From positions 1-60,158 of the forward strand of contig DJPH01000009.1 of NCBI GenBank assembly GCA_002439755.1: DNA of 60,158 nt. The letters are read 5' to 3'. Below, in pieces: positions 1 to 7,925 of the stretch (position 1 is the stretch's first letter; the number at the start of each line of letters is the position of its first letter). A program made the position numbers and the translations under genes. This DNA is from Prevotellaceae bacterium UBA6417. Lineage in GTDB: Bacteria > Bacteroidota > Bacteroidia > Bacteroidales > Bacteroidaceae. Below the pieces are notes generated by a model, which ran no database searches, was not told the DNA's origin, and saw only the letters and a list, made by a program, of their open reading frames with translations.

Positions 1-26
1 CCTGCTTTTCATGCTATTGTTCCGTG

Positions 27-629
27 TCATGATGTGGGTATTAAAGAGATGGTAGGTTCTTTATGTTTTAATATATCGGAGCTGAAATCATAATCGATGG
101 TAGAGATGGTTATTACTACATTTGCTCTTTGGTTAAGGAGAGTTTTGCTGTCAATTAATTTGCCTTCTTTGTCATAAGTGCTTTTTCCTACAGTAAAATG
201 GCATGTTCCGAGGCTGCCGGAAACATCAAATGGCAAGCAATTATCTATCTCGCTGAAGGTCATGGTTGCAGTAACGGAATTTCCTCCGGTATAGGTCTTC
301 TTGCCTTCACTGTCTGTGTAGCATGAGCTTGTACCTGCCAGCTGTATGGTGGCGGCAACACTGGTTATTATGGAATATCGTACATCGCTGCCTGATGCCG
401 GGATGGTATTTATTGTCGTGTAAAGATCAACTTCTCCTGTGTAATCCCAACTGTAACCACCTAAACTGGCTGTTCCACGGATGCTTGCTCTCAGTGTTGC
501 ATTGACACTTCCTCCGCATCCGCATCCTCCGCATCCTCCGGATCCCATAAGCCCGGCTTGTTCCATTTGAATGTTGTCAAATACTTGTTCGTCCTTAATC
601 AAACGTAGTTTTAAATCTTCTTTTTTCAT
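27..629 (-). CDS. Gly/Cys-rich orphan protein with double-glycine-like leader
   Basis: I do not recognise the family of this 200-residue protein. Its first 30 residues are charged and hydrophilic (MKKEDLKLRLIKDEQ...) and lead into a Gly/Cys-rich stretch, GSGGCGGCGCGG, at about residues 30-41. The rest is Ser/Thr-rich with alternating polar and hydrophobic residues that suggest beta structure. There is no membrane segment or conventional signal peptide. The leader plus GG junction resembles peptides processed and exported by C39-peptidase ABC transporters, but the cargo is much longer than usual bacteriocin-like peptides. The Cys cluster could instead bind metal or form disulfides. It is divergent from the recombinase at 998, and no partner gene is visible because the window ends at its 3' side. 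Confidence 0.6.
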   Translation of the reverse strand: MKKEDLKLRLIKDEQVFDNIQMEQAGLMGSGGCGGCGCGGSVNATLRASIRGTASLGGYSWDYTGEVDLYTTINTIPASGSDVRYSIITSVAATIQLAGTSSCYTDSEGKKTYTGGNSVTATMTFSEIDNCLPFDVSGSLGTCHFTVGKSTYDKEGKLIDSKTLLNQRANVVITISTIDYDFSSDILKHKEPTISLIPTS

Positions 630-997
630 AATGCTATAGTTTTGGAATAGTGTCAGTGTTTATTGTGGCTAATTCAAGAACGTCTTAATGAATGTTGCTT
701 TCAAACGATGTTGTATATGCTTGGATTTGTTACAGACAAAATGTAATGTTCATTATGTATGGTAGTTATTAACGTGATAGATTTGCTTACAAATATAAAT
801 ATATTATGTGAGATTGCAAAATATATAGCGAAAAATATTCGCAAAAAAAGTTTGTATTGTGATTCTTCCACCATGCATTTGCTGCCTGTGTCTTGAAAAT
901 TTCAGCCCACGTCTTGCCACCGTCACGGACGGAGCCAGGGCGCGGGTGCGCTGAAGCGTTTAATCATATGTTTTATGAACCATAAAAATTCAATGAC
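630..997. other. Intergenic stretch between divergent accessory genes
   Basis: The 368 bases hold no convincing gene. The half next to the Gly/Cys-rich gene is AT-rich. The half before the recombinase (about 900-960) is sharply more GC-rich, so the composition changes inside the gap. I see no clear long inverted repeats of the kind that flank invertible promoters, and no attachment site I can support. Confidence 0.5.
790..797 (-). promoter_or_regulatory. Possible Bacteroidetes -7 element upstream of the Gly/Cys-rich gene
   Basis: CAAATATA on the + strand reads TATATTTG on the - strand, matching TAnnTTTG. It would give a 5' leader of about 150 nt before the start at 629, which is long, so the match could be chance in an AT-rich stretch. 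Confidence 0.3.
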
Positions 998-2212
998 ATG
1001 ACAAAAATCAACATGAAGTTTAAGCGTTCGGCCGAAAAGGGCGCAATGGGAAGCATTTACTATGAGGTGGTGCACCAAGGCCACCGCAAAAGCATCAAGG
1101 CCGGCATCGTATGCCTGGCCTCAGAATGGGACGGGCAGCAGAAACGCCTGAAAAGGCTGCGCGACGTCTATCCCGACACGCGGCGCATGCAAATCGAGAG
1201 CGACATGAAAATGCTGCGTGCCGTGATTGAAAGGCTGGAGCGCAGAGTAAAGGGCTATACGGCCTGCGAGGTGCGCGACGAATACCTGAAGCGGCGTCAA
1301 AGGTCGCTCGTGGCCACGTTTATGCGCGACGAGGTGGAACGGATGGAAAAGGGCGGACGCTTCGGCACGGCACGGGCCTATCGCAAGACGATGGACAGCT
1401 TCGGCGCTTATCTCGGCTGCTGCAACATGACGTTTTGCGGCATTACGCCGATGCTCATTGACGGATATGCCGCCTACCTGCTCCGGCGGGGTGTCAGGCG
1501 CAACACGCTCTCGTTCTATATGCGTGTGCTGCGCGCTGCCTACAACAGGGCCGTGAAGCTGGGGCTGGCCGAACAGGCGCTGCCCTTCAGAAATGTTTAT
1601 ACGGGCGTTGACAAGACCGACAAACGGGCCGTTGACTTTGATTCGATCATGAAGCTCAACCGCCTGGAGCTCGAAAAGGGGAGCGAGCTCGGACTGGCGC
1701 GCGACATGTTTATGTTTAGCTTCCTGACGCGCGGCATGACGTTTGTCGACATGGCCTGGCTGAAAAAGGAAGAGGTGGCCAATGGCGAAATACACTACAA
1801 GCGCCACAAGACGGGGCAGATGCTGCAAATCAGAATCAACGACAATATCGGTGCCATTATACGGCGCTACGACCGCCCCGGCTCTCTCTATGTGTTTCCC
1901 GTCATAGGGTGCGAGGGAGGCATGCGCGCCTTTACCGACTGCCAGACGGGTCTGTCGCTCTATAACCGCAGACTGAAGAAGCTGGCGGCCATGATAGGGC
2001 TCGACCGGCCGCTCACGTCCTATACGGCGCGCCACAGCTGGGCCACGGCGGCCTATCGCATGGGGGTGCCGCTGCAGCTGATCAGTGCGGGCATGGGCCA
2101 CACCAAGGAGGAAACAACGCGCATCTATCTGGCTTCGCTCGAAAACTGGAAAATAGACAATGCCAACGACAGCATTGCGCGGATGCTGACCGGACGTGGC
2201 CGCCGACGCTGA
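998..2212 (+). CDS. Tyrosine recombinase / phage-type integrase
   Basis: This 404-residue site-specific recombinase has the Bacteroidetes integrase layout: an N-terminal arm-type DNA-binding domain (about 1-100), a SAM-like core-binding domain (about 105-200) and a C-terminal catalytic domain. Catalytic residues are visible: Arg245 in LTRGMTF, Arg345 in SYTARHSWAT, His368 in GMGHT, and the nucleophile Tyr377 in TRIYLASL. It would cut and rejoin DNA through a 3'-phosphotyrosine. Its codons are clearly GC-richer than the flanking AT-rich DNA and it has no cargo to its right, where the ribosomal operon ends. It may be the end of a mobile element extending left of the window, a solitary remnant, or an invertase of the phase-variation class; no invertible repeats are evident. 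Confidence 0.93.
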   Translation: MTKINMKFKRSAEKGAMGSIYYEVVHQGHRKSIKAGIVCLASEWDGQQKRLKRLRDVYPDTRRMQIESDMKMLRAVIERLERRVKGYTACEVRDEYLKRRQRSLVATFMRDEVERMEKGGRFGTARAYRKTMDSFGAYLGCCNMTFCGITPMLIDGYAAYLLRRGVRRNTLSFYMRVLRAAYNRAVKLGLAEQALPFRNVYTGVDKTDKRAVDFDSIMKLNRLELEKGSELGLARDMFMFSFLTRGMTFVDMAWLKKEEVANGEIHYKRHKTGQMLQIRINDNIGAIIRRYDRPGSLYVFPVIGCEGGMRAFTDCQTGLSLYNRRLKKLAAMIGLDRPLTSYTARHSWATAAYRMGVPLQLISAGMGHTKEETTRIYLASLENWKIDNANDSIARMLTGRGRRR

Positions 2213-2251
2213 GGCAACACGGCAGCGGCACTGAGGCATGCATAAAATAAT

Positions 2252-2277
2252 GCGCCCGGCTCAATCGAACCGGGCGC
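2252..2277 (-). terminator. Terminator of the thrS-infC-rpmI-rplT operon
   Basis: A perfect 8-bp stem (GCGCCCGG/CCGGGCGC) with a 10-base loop lies 30 bases past the rplT stop. On the - strand it is followed by a T-rich run. It may also stop transcription of the convergent recombinase gene. Confidence 0.8.
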
Positions 2278-2306
2278 TCAAGTATTCAGCTCATTGGTAT
2301 CTGTAC

Positions 2307-2651
2307 TTACTTGGCTTTGTTGACGATGGCCTTGAAGGCTTCGGGGTTGTTGATGGCCAAATCGGCAAGGGTCTTGCGGTTGATTTGGATGTCGGCCTTG
2401 TGAAGGGCACCGATCAACTGTGAATAGGAAAGGCCTTCGAGACGTGCGGCAGCGTTGATACGCTGTATCCAGAGTGCGCGGAAATTGCGCTTCTTGTTGC
2501 GACGGTCGCGGAAAGCATAGGTGAGACCTTTTTCCCATGTATTCTTGGCTACTGTCCACACGTTCTTGCGTGCGCCATAATAGCCGCGTGTTAATTTTAG
2601 AATCTTCTTTCTTCTTGCCCTTGAGGCGACATGATTTACTGATCTTGGCAT
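2307..2651 (-). CDS. rplT: 50S ribosomal protein L20
   Basis: This 114-residue protein is the usual L20 length. It begins MPRSVNHVASRARRKKILK, the long basic N-terminal extension that threads through 23S rRNA and is needed early in large-subunit assembly, and has the conserved NFRALWIQRINAAAR segment. It follows rpmI and infC in the standard IF3-L35-L20 order. In other bacteria L20 represses this operon by binding its leader; no such site is identifiable here by eye. Confidence 0.98.
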   Translation of the reverse strand: MPRSVNHVASRARRKKILKLTRGYYGARKNVWTVAKNTWEKGLTYAFRDRRNKKRNFRALWIQRINAAARLEGLSYSQLIGALHKADIQINRKTLADLAINNPEAFKAIVNKAK

Positions 2652-2746
2652 AACTTAATCGTTTGTTGTGAATGTCAGCGTCGTAACGGTTCTACGCTCT
2701 TTGAGTGCTAAGCATTCGGTTAAATAAATGTGTTGGATGATTTTGG

Positions 2747-2944
2747 TTAACGGAGATTCATCAACTCTTTTACCTGACGGAGATTTGACTTGTCGACAAG
2801 GGCAGTGTGGGTCAGGTTCCTTTTTTGCTTTTTGGTCTTCTTGGTGAGGATGTGACTGTGAAAAGCATGATTTCTTTTGATCTTACCTGTTCCGGTGAGT
2901 GAAAATCTCTTTTTCGCGCCGGAATTTGTCTTTACTTTTGGCAT
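2747..2944 (-). CDS. rpmI: 50S ribosomal protein L35
   Basis: This 65-residue, very basic protein begins MPKVKTNSGAKKRF, the L35 signature, and carries the HAFHSHILTKKTKKQKRNL core. It is a small component of the large subunit. It lies between infC and rplT, about 85 bases downstream of infC and 95 bases upstream of rplT, in the conserved order. Confidence 0.98.
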   Translation of the reverse strand: MPKVKTNSGAKKRFSLTGTGKIKRNHAFHSHILTKKTKKQKRNLTHTALVDKSNLRQVKELMNLR

Positions 2945-3029
2945 TTTGTTTTGGTTTATGTGTTTATTTATGATAGCGGCAGCGTGAAATCATTTACGCT
3001 ACGCGCGTATTCTCTGTTTTTGTCGCGCC

Positions 3030-3674
3030 TTAGTCCTCTCCTTCGACTTTCGGGCCTGAATATTCTTTTTTCTCATTGATGCGCGGTGCGTTTCCGCTTT
3101 GGTTTTTCTTGGGTCCTTCGGCTACGGTCTTGACGGCTTTTTTTGCCGACGGCATCTTTTTGGGACCGATGAACATGGTCATGCGCTTGCCGAGCAGCTC
3201 GGGCATCTGTTCTACCTTGCCTACTTCTTCAAGGTCGTTGGCAAAGCGGAGCAGGAGCACTTCGCCCTGGTCTTTGAAGACGATGCTACGGCCGCGGAAG
3301 AAGACGTAGGCTTTTACTTTGTTGCCTTCTTCAAGGAACTCGCGGGCGTGCTTGAGCTTGAAGTTGTAGTCGTGGTCGTCGGTCTGGGGGCCGAAGCGTA
3401 TTTCCTTGACGCTTATCTTGACTTGCTTGGCTTTGATTTCTTTCTGCCGCTTTTTTTGCTGGTATAGAAATTTGGAGTAGTCGATTATCTTGCAGACGGG
3501 AGGCGCGGCGTTGGGCGATATTTCTACCAAGTCGAGCCCTTTGCTCTCGGCCATGGCCAAGGCTTTTGCTGTGGGCAGTACTTTCGGCTCGATGTTGTCG
3601 CCTACGATTCTTACTTCGCGTGCAGTGATCTGGCCGTTAATCCTGTATTCCTGTTTCAGTGAGTCATTTTTCAT
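3030..3674 (-). CDS. infC: Translation initiation factor IF-3
   Basis: At 214 residues this is longer than the roughly 180 typical of E. coli IF-3. The N-domain begins at YRINGQITAREVRIV, and the C-domain holds KQVKISVKEIRFGPQTDDHDYNFK and FFRGR. The final 40 or so residues form a Lys/Pro/Glu-rich tail. IF-3 binds the 30S subunit, blocks 50S joining and checks start-codon fidelity. Here the start is an ordinary ATG, unlike the AUU start used for autoregulation in enterobacteria. A promoter of its own overlaps the end of thrS. Confidence 0.97.
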   Translation of the reverse strand: MKNDSLKQEYRINGQITAREVRIVGDNIEPKVLPTAKALAMAESKGLDLVEISPNAAPPVCKIIDYSKFLYQQKKRQKEIKAKQVKISVKEIRFGPQTDDHDYNFKLKHAREFLEEGNKVKAYVFFRGRSIVFKDQGEVLLLRFANDLEEVGKVEQMPELLGKRMTMFIGPKKMPSAKKAVKTVAEGPKKNQSGNAPRINEKKEYSGPKVEGED

Positions 3675-3705
3675 TCAACTAAAGCGTCGTTTTCTATTCG
3701 GGGTG

Positions 3706-3713
3706 CAAAGTTA
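3706..3713 (-). promoter_or_regulatory. Internal promoter (-7 element) for infC-rpmI-rplT
   Basis: CAAAGTTA reads TAACTTTG on the - strand, an exact TAnnTTTG match. It overlaps the thrS stop and would start transcription about 25 bases before infC, allowing infC-rpmI-rplT expression independent of thrS. Confidence 0.65.
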
Positions 3714-5654
3714 ATCAATATTTATCATTTCATTGACTTCGTTTTGGATTTTCTTTGCGAATTCCTCGTAAGTCATGGTGCCTTGGTCGCCTTCGCCTTG
3801 TTTTCTGACGGCTACTGTGCCTTCGCCCGCTTCTTTTTCGCCGACGATGAGCAGGTAGGGAATGTGCTGCATTTCGTTGTCGCGCACTTTGCGGCCTATT
3901 TTTTCGCTGCGTGCGTCAATGGTGGCGCGCAGGTCTTTGCCGGCGAAGTAGGTTTTGAGCTTTTCGGCATAGCCGACATACTTTTCTGAGATGGGAAGTA
4001 TGGCTATCTGTGTGGGTGTGAGCCACAGGGGGAAGTGGCCTGCGGTGTGCTCGATGAGCACGGCTACGAAGCGTTCCATGGAGCCGAAGGGCGCGCGGTG
4101 TATCATGACGGGGCGATGTTTTTCGTTGTCGGCGCCGACGTATTCGAGCTGGAAGCGTTCGGGCAGGTTGTAGTCTACCTGTATGGTGCCGAGCTGCCAG
4201 CTGCGTCCGATGGCGTCTTTGACCATGAAGTCGAGCTTGGGTCCGTAGAAGGCGGCTTCGCCGTATTCGATGCGGGCTTTCATGCCTTTTTCATGGCAGG
4301 CTTCGATGATGGCCGATTCGGCTTTTTCCCAGTTTTCGTCGGTGCCGATATATTTGCTGCGGTCATTTTTGTCGCGCAGGGATATTTGTGCATCGTAGTT
4401 GTCGAAGCGGAATGTTTTGAATACGGTGAGGATGATGTCCATGACGCGCAGGAATTCGTCTTTTACCTGGTCGGGGCGGCAGAAGATGTGTGCGTCGTCT
4501 TGCGTGAAGCTGCGCACGCGTGTCAGTCCATGGAGCTCGCCGCTTTGCTCGTAACGGTATACGGTGCCGAATTCGGCGATGCGCACGGGCAGGTCTTTAT
4601 AGGAGCGGGGCTTGCGGGCATAGATTTCGCAGTGGTGCGGGCAGTTCATGGGTTTGAGCATGTATTCTTCGCTTTCGTCGGGCGTGTGTATGGGCTGGAA
4701 CGAGTCTTTGCCGTATTTGGCGTAGTGGCCCGAGGTGACGTAGAGCTGTTTGCTGCCTATGTGGGGTGTGATGACTTGCTGGTAGCCGTAGCGTGTCTGT
4801 ATTTTCTTGAGGAATGCTTCGAGGCGCAGTCGCAGGTCGGTGCCTTTGGGTAGCCATATGGGGAGTCCCTTGCCTACGCGATCGGAGAACATGAAGAGTT
4901 CCATTTCTTTACCTATCTTGCGATGGTCGCGCTTTTTGGCTTCTTCGACCATGGCGAGGTATTCATCAAGGAGTTTCTTTTTGGGGAAGGAGATGCCGTA
5001 GACGCGTGTCATGGTTTCGCGCTTGGCGTCGCCGCGCCAGAAGGCTGCCGATACGGCGGTTATCTTGATGGCTTTGATGGGTGCGGTGGAGATGAGGTGT
5101 GGGCCGCGACACAGGTCGGTATAGTCGCCCTGCGTGTAGGTGGTGATGTTGCCGTCGTCGAGCTCGTTGATGAGTTCGAGTTTGAGCTTTTGTCCGCGGT
5201 CGCCAAAGAATTTCAGGGCTTCGGCCTTGGAGATGCTTTTCCTTACGAGTGCTTCGCCGCGTGCGGCCAGCTCGGCCATTTTGGCGTTGATGGTTTCAAA
5301 GTCGCTTTCTCTGATGGCGGTGCCTTCGGGGGTTACGACGTCGTAGTAGAAGCCGTTCTCGATGGCGGGGCCTATGCCAAACTCTGTTCCGGGGTAGAGC
5401 TCCTGCAGGGCTTCGGCCAGCAGGTGGGCCGAGGTGTGCCAGAAGGTCTTTTTGCCTTCTTCGTCTTCCCATTTGAAGAGTTTCAGTGTGGCATCGGTGG
5501 TGATGGGGCGGTTCAGCTCTGTGACTTCACCGTTTATGGAGCATGACAATACTTCTTTGGCTAATTTGGGCGAAATGCTTTCTGCAATTTCCTGCGCTGT
5601 TACGCCGGATCGGTATTCTTTTACCGAATTGTCCGGAAAAGTAATCTTTATCAT
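3711..5654 (-). CDS. thrS: Threonyl-tRNA synthetase
   Basis: This 647-residue class II synthetase has full length. Domains in order are TGS (about 1-62), the editing domain with HTSAHLLAEALQ (about 75-85), the catalytic core with KPMNCPHHCEIY (zinc Cys) and RAPFGSMERF, and the C-terminal anticodon-binding domain. It charges tRNA-Thr and removes mischarged Ser. It is the first gene of the thrS-infC-rpmI-rplT operon, a common bacterial arrangement. A -7 element lies 27 bases upstream of the ATG. Confidence 0.98.
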   Translation of the reverse strand: MIKITFPDNSVKEYRSGVTAQEIAESISPKLAKEVLSCSINGEVTELNRPITTDATLKLFKWEDEEGKKTFWHTSAHLLAEALQELYPGTEFGIGPAIENGFYYDVVTPEGTAIRESDFETINAKMAELAARGEALVRKSISKAEALKFFGDRGQKLKLELINELDDGNITTYTQGDYTDLCRGPHLISTAPIKAIKITAVSAAFWRGDAKRETMTRVYGISFPKKKLLDEYLAMVEEAKKRDHRKIGKEMELFMFSDRVGKGLPIWLPKGTDLRLRLEAFLKKIQTRYGYQQVITPHIGSKQLYVTSGHYAKYGKDSFQPIHTPDESEEYMLKPMNCPHHCEIYARKPRSYKDLPVRIAEFGTVYRYEQSGELHGLTRVRSFTQDDAHIFCRPDQVKDEFLRVMDIILTVFKTFRFDNYDAQISLRDKNDRSKYIGTDENWEKAESAIIEACHEKGMKARIEYGEAAFYGPKLDFMVKDAIGRSWQLGTIQVDYNLPERFQLEYVGADNEKHRPVMIHRAPFGSMERFVAVLIEHTAGHFPLWLTPTQIAILPISEKYVGYAEKLKTYFAGKDLRATIDARSEKIGRKVRDNEMQHIPYLLIVGEKEAGEGTVAVRKQGEGDQGTMTYEEFAKKIQNEVNEMINID

Positions 5655-5680
5655 ATGTCTCTTTCTGTTTTCGACGGGTG

Positions 5681-5688
5681 CAAAAGTA
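5681..5688 (-). promoter_or_regulatory. thrS operon promoter (-7 element)
   Basis: CAAAAGTA reads TACTTTTG on the - strand and lies 27 bases from the thrS ATG. It is back to back with the promoter of the + strand gene at 5776. Confidence 0.7.
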
Positions 5689-5763
5689 ATGATTTATTTC
5701 AAGATAAGCGTTGCGTGCCATAAAAAATATCGCGCCACGGGCTGTTTTTAGGTGCAATAGCAG

Positions 5764-5771
5764 TAATTTTG
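5764..5771 (+). promoter_or_regulatory. Promoter (-7 element) abutting the yigZ-like start codon
   Basis: TAATTTTG matches TAnnTTTG exactly and ends four bases before the GTG start at 5776. Transcription would begin within a base or two of that start codon, so the mRNA may be leaderless. Confidence 0.65.
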
Positions 5772-5775
5772 CAAC

Positions 5776-6384
5776 GTGAAAGTAAGTAGCTACACCACAA
5801 TAGGAACGCCGGGCGAGGCCAAGCTCGTTGTGCGCAAAAGCACGTTTCTGTCGTTTGCCCTTCCCGTGTGGAGTGTCGACGAGGTTGATGCCCGTGTCAG
5901 GGAGGCGCGCAAGAAGTATTATGATGCCCGTCATGTGTGTTACGCCTATGTGCTGGAGCCCGATGGTTCCGTGGAGCGCGGTTCCGACAACGGCGAGCCT
6001 TCGGGCACGGCGGGGCGTCCCATTTTGGGGGTCATCCGTTCGGCTTCGCTGACGGGCGTCCTCATTATCGTTGTGCGCTATTTCGGCGGCATCAAGCTGG
6101 GCACGAGTGGACTGATTGCGGCCTATAGGGAGGCGGCCGAGCTGGCTGTTGCCAATGCCGCCTGTGTGAGCCGCATCGTAGAGGATGGCATGGCGTTTTC
6201 TTACGACTATGCGCAGCTCAACGCCGTGATGAAGCTGCTCAAGGCCGACGGCGCGCGCATTGAGGACAACCGCATCGACATGCTGTGCCACACGCGCATC
6301 AGCGTGGCGGCCGAGCAAAGCGACGGTTTGCGCGCTCGGCTGCTCAAGGTGCCCACCCTCAGGTTTGACGGCTCCGATATCTGA
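5776..6384 (+). CDS. YigZ/IMPACT family protein
   Basis: This 202-residue protein has the UPF0029 fold: an N-terminal IMPACT domain with SDNGEPSGTAGRPIL (about 74-88) and VVRYFGGIKLGTSGLIAAY (about 96-114), then a DUF1949-type C-terminal half. The family is linked to translation control (yeast and mammalian IMPACT act on Gcn2), while its bacterial role is unclear. The GTG start is chosen because family similarity begins within the first few residues (YTTIGTPGEAKLVVRKSTF) and no other start lies nearby. The promoter ends only four bases earlier, so translation may be leaderless. Confidence 0.92.
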   Translation: MKVSSYTTIGTPGEAKLVVRKSTFLSFALPVWSVDEVDARVREARKKYYDARHVCYAYVLEPDGSVERGSDNGEPSGTAGRPILGVIRSASLTGVLIIVVRYFGGIKLGTSGLIAAYREAAELAVANAACVSRIVEDGMAFSYDYAQLNAVMKLLKADGARIEDNRIDMLCHTRISVAAEQSDGLRARLLKVPTLRFDGSDI

Positions 6385-6405
6385 CCCTTTTATACATTAT
6401 ATAAT

Positions 6406-7602
6406 ATGCATCTTCCCATTTTCTTCTTCCGTCTGCTTCTTGTTGTGGTGCCGGCTCTGCTGTTGCCTGCCCTCTCGTCGTGTGGCAGTGACCACGATGA
6501 CGACCGCGACGAGGAAAACCGGCGCACCCTGTTTGTCTACATGCCGTGGAGCACCGACCTGCTCAGCTGTTTCGAGACCAACCTCTCCGATTTCGAGGCG
6601 GCCATCGAGCAGCAGAAAGGACTGAAGAGCCAGCGCGTCATAGTCTATCTGGCCCGTTCAAAGACCCAGGCCTCGATGTTCGAGATTGCTTGCGACGGTG
6701 GCCAATGCACGCGCCGCCAGCTCAAGGAGTATAGCGGCACCGGCTATACCACGCTGCAGGGACTCACCGCCATCCTTGCCGATGTCAAGACCTATGCGCC
6801 CGCCACGCTCTCCTACTCCATGATCATCGGCTGTCACGGCCTGGGATGGGTGCCCGTCAAGGCTCTCGCCCAATCGCGTGCTGTCCGCGGCCGGGTCGCC
6901 CTCCACTGGAACCGGGGCAATCAGGCCACGCGCCTCTTCGGTGGCCGCACAAGCGACTGCCAGACCGACATTGAAACTTTGCGCGAAAGCATGGAGGCCG
7001 CCGACTTCCACACCGAATACATTCTTTTTGACGACTGCTACATGTCGGGCATCGAAGTGGCCTACGAACTGCGCCACGTGACGCGCCGCCTCATCGCTTC
7101 GACGAGCGAAATGATGATGTATGGCATTCCCTACAAGCTTGTGGGCGGCAACCTGCTTGGCACGCCCGACTATAGCGCCCTGTGCCGCAATTTTCTGGCT
7201 TTCTACTCGTCCTACTCCACTCCCAGCGGCACGCTCACCGTTACCGACTGTTCCAAGCTCGACAGCCTGGCTCTGGCCGTGGCGCGGCTCAACCTGCGCA
7301 GCGACCACGCCCCGGTGTGTCCCGACAGCCTGCAGCGCCTCGGAGGCTACACCCCCGGCATTTTCTTCGACATGCAGAGCTACCTGCGCCACCTCTGCCC
7401 CAACCCGCAGCTACGCGCCGAGGCCGACAGCCTGCTCCATGCCGCCGTTGAGCACACCGTGCACACGCCTACCATCTTTACCACGCAGATCAGCTCCATT
7501 GCCATCAGGGAGTTTTCGGGCCTCACCATTTCCGAACCGAGCCTACATCCCTTTGCTTCACAATATTACAGCGAAACGTCCTGGTTCAAGGACACGCACT
7601 GA
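6406..7602 (+). CDS. Clostripain-related (peptidase C11) lipoprotein
   Basis: This 398-residue protein has a signal peptide ending in the lipobox LSSCGS (Cys about 26), so it is probably a lipid-anchored, surface or periplasmic protein. The caspase-fold C11 domain shows the catalytic His in IIGCHGLGW and the catalytic Cys in LFDDCYMSG. Related enzymes cleave after Arg or Lys and mature by autolysis. It starts 21 bases after the yigZ-like stop and is probably cotranscribed. The codon choice is GC-rich. Bacteroidales often carry several such proteases; the substrate cannot be predicted. Confidence 0.88.
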   Translation: MHLPIFFFRLLLVVVPALLLPALSSCGSDHDDDRDEENRRTLFVYMPWSTDLLSCFETNLSDFEAAIEQQKGLKSQRVIVYLARSKTQASMFEIACDGGQCTRRQLKEYSGTGYTTLQGLTAILADVKTYAPATLSYSMIIGCHGLGWVPVKALAQSRAVRGRVALHWNRGNQATRLFGGRTSDCQTDIETLRESMEAADFHTEYILFDDCYMSGIEVAYELRHVTRRLIASTSEMMMYGIPYKLVGGNLLGTPDYSALCRNFLAFYSSYSTPSGTLTVTDCSKLDSLALAVARLNLRSDHAPVCPDSLQRLGGYTPGIFFDMQSYLRHLCPNPQLRAEADSLLHAAVEHTVHTPTIFTTQISSIAIREFSGLTISEPSLHPFASQYYSETSWFKDTH

Positions 7603-7635
7603 AAGCTCCGTCGCAATTCTATTTGGACACTTCAG

Positions 7636-7670
7636 AAAAAAGAGGATGCATCGTTTTGACACACCCTCTT
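7636..7670 (-). terminator. Terminator after the small basic gene
   Basis: AAGAGGGTG on the - strand pairs imperfectly with CATCCTCTT and is followed by a T-run, 36 bases past the stop at 7707. It also separates the convergent C11 gene. Confidence 0.6.
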
Positions 7671-7706
7671 GCTTGTATCAACGCTATTTGACGTTTCTAA
7701 ACCTTC

Positions 7707-7910
7707 TCAATTCTTATGGCGGTTAGCCCTGCGTTCACGGATCTTTGCTTTCTTTTTTGCTGAAGCCGATCCATGAAGTCCCGTAATATATGACTTCTTT
7801 TTAGCCTTGGTCTTGACTCCACCCGTATTGCGTCCACTCGGATGCGAAGAAGCCTTGCGAAAAACTACACCGCTTTCGATGACTTCATGGATTTCCTTGT
7901 CACTGGCCAT
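7707..7910 (-). CDS. Small basic protein downstream of AICAR transformylase
   Basis: This 67-residue hypothetical protein has an acidic start (MASDKEIHEVIESG) and a Lys/Arg-rich C-terminal third (SASAKKKAKIRERRANRHKN). The start lies 15 bases after the upstream purH-like stop, and a terminator follows, so it is placed as the last gene of that transcript. The charge pattern suggests nucleic-acid or ribosome binding, but I do not recognise the family and cannot assign a function. It might be a chance reading frame. Confidence 0.55.
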   Translation of the reverse strand: MASDKEIHEVIESGVVFRKASSHPSGRNTGGVKTKAKKKSYITGLHGSASAKKKAKIRERRANRHKN

Positions 7911-7925
7911 AAAACACAGGCTGTA

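Noticed and set aside
630..997. Invertible promoter next to the recombinase
   Set aside because: I could not find a pair of inverted repeats of 8 or more bases flanking a promoter in this gap.
1121..2239. Long frame antisense to the recombinase
   Set aside because: It mirrors the GC-rich recombinase frame, with composition typical of an antisense shadow (His/Arg/Ala-rich).
2252..2277. Attachment site of the recombinase
   Set aside because: The GC-rich hairpin looks like an ordinary terminator of rplT; no matching direct repeat was found in the window.
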